Positions 62,217-64,000 of a DNA stretch of 64,000 nucleotides are shown here, in pieces. Position numbers and translations under genes: made by a program. This DNA is from Metapseudomonas sp043392685 (GTDB lineage: Bacteria; Pseudomonadota; Gammaproteobacteria; Pseudomonadales; Pseudomonadaceae), in the NCBI GenBank assembly GCA_043392685.1, contig JBHZGM010000003.1, one strand, 5' to 3'. How positions within the stretch are numbered: position 1 is the stretch's first letter; the number at the start of each line of letters is the position of its first letter. The notes under the pieces were generated by a model. That model had not been told where the DNA came from and ran no database searches. It saw only the letters and a list, made by a program, of their open reading frames with translations.

Positions 62217-62282
62217 GCTCCCTCTACCTCCGGGAGAGGGCAGACCTGTGGCCTGCCTGGCGAATGAATTCGCCTATAGGGG
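62217..62282. repeat. Degenerate repeats between csiR and the permease
   Basis: A CCCTCTACCTCCGGGAGAGGG hairpin at about 62220-62240 is followed by a decayed right arm of the TGTGGGGGCGAATTC family (GCGAATGAATTCGCCTATAG, about 62260-62280). These, plus a repeated segment CTGAAGGCCTGCACGGA / CTGAAAGCCTGCACGGA at about 62198 and 62291, fill most of the 271-bp gap. Confidence 0.55.
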
Positions 62283-62343
62283 CACGGGCCTGAAAGCCTG
62301 CACGGATAGTCCTCTGCGGGAGAGGGCGAATGCGGCTTGGGCC

Positions 62344-63045
62344 TCAGCGGGAGGTGCCGCCCATCCCTTCGGCCCGCATGATCTCGGCGATGATCGGCAC
62401 CGGGGTCATCAGGTGGGTGCGCATCATTTCGCTCGCGCGCTGGGCGTCGCGGGCGAGGATGGCTTCCACCAGCGCCGCGTGTTCCTGGCGCTTGGTTTCC
62501 AGGGCTTCTTCGGAAAACACCGTCTGGGTCAGCCAGAGATGGCGGTAGCGTTCGGCCTGGTCGAACAGGTAGGTGCGCGCCTGCAGCAGGTGCTTGGAAC
62601 CGCAGCCTGACGCGATGGCGGTGTGGAAGGCCTTGTGGCGGTGGTCCCAGACGTCCAGGCGCTGCTCGCGGGTTTTCACTTCCATCACCTTGGCCAGGGT
62701 GTGGGACTGCGCCAGTACCGAGGCTTCCCAGGCATCGTCGCCGCGTTCGATGGCAAGGCCGACGATCATCGCCTCCAGGTTGGCGCGGGCGTCGTAGATG
62801 TCTTCCATCTCTTCCAGCGACATGGGCGCTACGCGGTAGCCCTTCTGGCTGATGGCGACCACCAGCTTCTCGGCTACCAGTTGCGACAGGGCCTCGCGCA
62901 GCGGGCCCACGCCCAGGTCGTAGCGTTCCTTCAGGGCGCTCATCAGCAGCTTTTCACCGGGCTTGAACACGCCGCGGATGATGTCCTGCTTGAGCCACTC
63001 ATACCCGCTGAATGCCGAGTTCTGACGAGAGGCGAGTGCTTCCAA
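62344..63045 (-). CDS. csiR: CsiR, GntR-family repressor of the glutarate operon
   Basis: A 233-residue regulator with an N-terminal GntR winged helix (YEWLKQDIIRGVFKPGEKLLMSALKERYDLGVGPLREALSQL) and a C-terminal FCD effector domain with metal-type residues (DARANLEAMIVGLAIERGD, HRHKAFHTAIASGCGS). I chose TTG 63045 because GAGGAAC lies upstream and the protein then begins near the conserved LEALASRQNSAFSGY. ATG 63105 is the nearest ATG and would add 20 residues. It is divergent from glaH. Confidence 0.85.
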   Translation of the reverse strand: MEALASRQNSAFSGYEWLKQDIIRGVFKPGEKLLMSALKERYDLGVGPLREALSQLVAEKLVVAISQKGYRVAPMSLEEMEDIYDARANLEAMIVGLAIERGDDAWEASVLAQSHTLAKVMEVKTREQRLDVWDHRHKAFHTAIASGCGSKHLLQARTYLFDQAERYRHLWLTQTVFSEEALETKRQEHAALVEAILARDAQRASEMMRTHLMTPVPIIAEIMRAEGMGGTSR

Positions 63046-63227
63046 GGTGCTGTTCCTCAAATCGTTTTGCGGATCATACCGAAACGTCTTTTCTGCGAAA
63101 AACATTGGACAAACGATCGTTTTATTTTCGTTTTTCAAAAATGTAGACATTTTTTGTTTGTGGCGATATTTTTCTCTCGCCCGCCTGATCCGGGTGCTGC
63201 CAACCACCTCTTTGCCAGGAAACCGCC
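63046..63227. promoter_or_regulatory. csiR-glaH control region with candidate operators
   Basis: An AT-rich 182-bp gap. It contains a self-complementary AAACGATCGTTT (63111-63122) and a perfect inverted repeat AAAAATGT / ACATTTTT around AG (63137-63154), whose centre TGTAGACA resembles operators of GntR regulators of the FadR subgroup. Either may be bound by CsiR. Binding is inferred. Confidence 0.6.
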
Positions 63228-64000
63228 ATGAACGCCTTTACCAAGATCGAGGACCTTGTGATGCCGATGCCGCTGGAGACCCGGGGGTTCACCGTGACAC
63301 CCTCCCGGCAGTCGCCGCGCCTGCTCGAACTGACCTTCGCTCGCGAAACGGTCGAGGCTTTCCTCAAGGCGGTGGGCGAGTGGCCCGTGCAGGCCCTGGA
63401 ATACAAGTCTTTCCTGCGTTTTCGCGTAGGCCAGATCCTCGACGAGCTGTGCGAAGGCACCCTGCGCCCGGTGCTGCTGAACACCATCCTGAGCCGCGCC
63501 ACCGGCGCCATGCTGATCAAGCCAGTCGGGCTGGATGACGTGAGCCAGGCCGAGGACATGGTGAAGTTCACCACCGCCTGCGCCCACCTGATCGGCCGTT
63601 CCAACTACGACGCCATGAGCGGCCAGTACTACGCCCGTTTCGTGGTGGTCAACACCGATAATTCCGACAGTTATCTGCGTCAGCCGCACCGGGTCATGGA
63701 GCTGCACAACGACGGCACCTTCGTGAACCAGATCACCGACTACGTGCTGATGCTGAAGATCGACGAGAAGAACATGGAAGGCGGCAACTCGCTGATCCTG
63801 CACCTGGACGACTGGGAGCAGTGCGAGGAGTTCTTCCGCCATCCGCTGGCCCGCCGCGAAATGCGCTGGACCGCGCCGCCGAGCAAGAATGTCACCGAGG
63901 ACGTGTTCCACCCGGTGTTCGATACCGACGCCGAAGGCCGCCCGACCATGCGTTACATCGACCAGTTCGTGCAGCCGGAGAACTTCGAGGAAGGCGTCTG
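63228..64000 (+). CDS. glaH: Glutarate 2-hydroxylase GlaH (CsiD), 5' part
   Basis: The first 257 complete codons of an Fe(II)/2-oxoglutarate dioxygenase that turns glutarate to L-2-hydroxyglutarate in lysine degradation. The iron pair is H160 and D162 in VMELHNDGTF; the distal His and the Arg for 2-oxoglutarate lie beyond the window end. The N-terminal TPSRQSPRLLELTF and KSFLRFRVGQILDELCEGTL are family segments. GCCAGGAAACC precedes ATG 63228. It runs off the right edge in frame with no defect seen. Confidence 0.92.
   Translation, partial: MNAFTKIEDLVMPMPLETRGFTVTPSRQSPRLLELTFARETVEAFLKAVGEWPVQALEYKSFLRFRVGQILDELCEGTLRPVLLNTILSRATGAMLIKPVGLDDVSQAEDMVKFTTACAHLIGRSNYDAMSGQYYARFVVVNTDNSDSYLRQPHRVMELHNDGTFVNQITDYVLMLKIDEKNMEGGNSLILHLDDWEQCEEFFRHPLARREMRWTAPPSKNVTEDVFHPVFDTDAEGRPTMRYIDQFVQPENFEEGV

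Overview
The window is GC-rich, densely coded DNA from a gamma-proteobacterium. Everything recognisable points to Pseudomonas in the broad sense: the complete edd-glk-gltR-gtrS / gltBFGK-oprB / hexR / zwf-pgl-eda block has the order seen in P. aeruginosa, and OprD-family porins, catRBCA, CatR and AntR are all of pseudomonad type. Three families of intergenic hairpin repeats are also present. I see no tRNA, rRNA, CRISPR array, transposase, integrase or replication origin. The species cannot be named from the sequence alone.

Layout. (1) 1-15183: periplasmic glucose uptake and the Entner-Doudoroff route. It holds the 3' end of edd, glk, the GltR/GtrS two-component system, the glucose ABC transporter with OprB, the repressor HexR divergent from zwf-pgl-eda with a clear shared operator, and NADP-dependent gapN. 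(2) 15344-28965: an indole-3-acetic acid (iac) catabolic locus. A leftward operon encodes a LIV-type ABC transporter, including a LivM-LivG fusion, and ends in the MarR regulator iacR. A rightward operon, iacHABICDEFG, is separated from it by a 731-bp partly AT-rich control region. (3) 29351-34994: an OprD porin, a NIPSNAP-like protein, then catR divergent from catBCA, which opens catechol to the beta-ketoadipate route and ends in a strong terminator. (4) 35282-47123: an arylformamidase-like hydrolase, a second OprD porin, a second complete LIV-type transporter, antABC (anthranilate to catechol) and divergent antR. (5) 47232-54146: a DUF899 protein, a tandemly duplicated repeat region, an RND pump with its lipoprotein adaptor, and an MFS pump preceded by a coupled 46-codon ORF. 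(6) 54177-62072: an AraC regulator, hyuA and hyuB, a porin and an NCS1 permease. (7) 62344-64000: the GntR regulator csiR divergent from the 5' part of glaH/csiD (glutarate hydroxylase).

How the parts work together. Two ring-hydroxylating systems, IacCD with IacF and AntABC, both deliver catechol, and catBCA lies between them, flanked by two dedicated transporters and two OprD porins. The hydrolase between cat and ant carries the HGGYW motif of kynurenine formamidases. This suggests, but does not prove, that the block handles several indole or tryptophan-derived aromatics. The sugar block at the left and the hydantoin-like and glutarate modules at the right are separate functions.

Functional statements rest on family recognition and conserved residues read from the translations; no database search was possible. 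The least certain items are substrates of the transporters and of HyuAB, several start codons (flagged), and all operator and promoter assignments.
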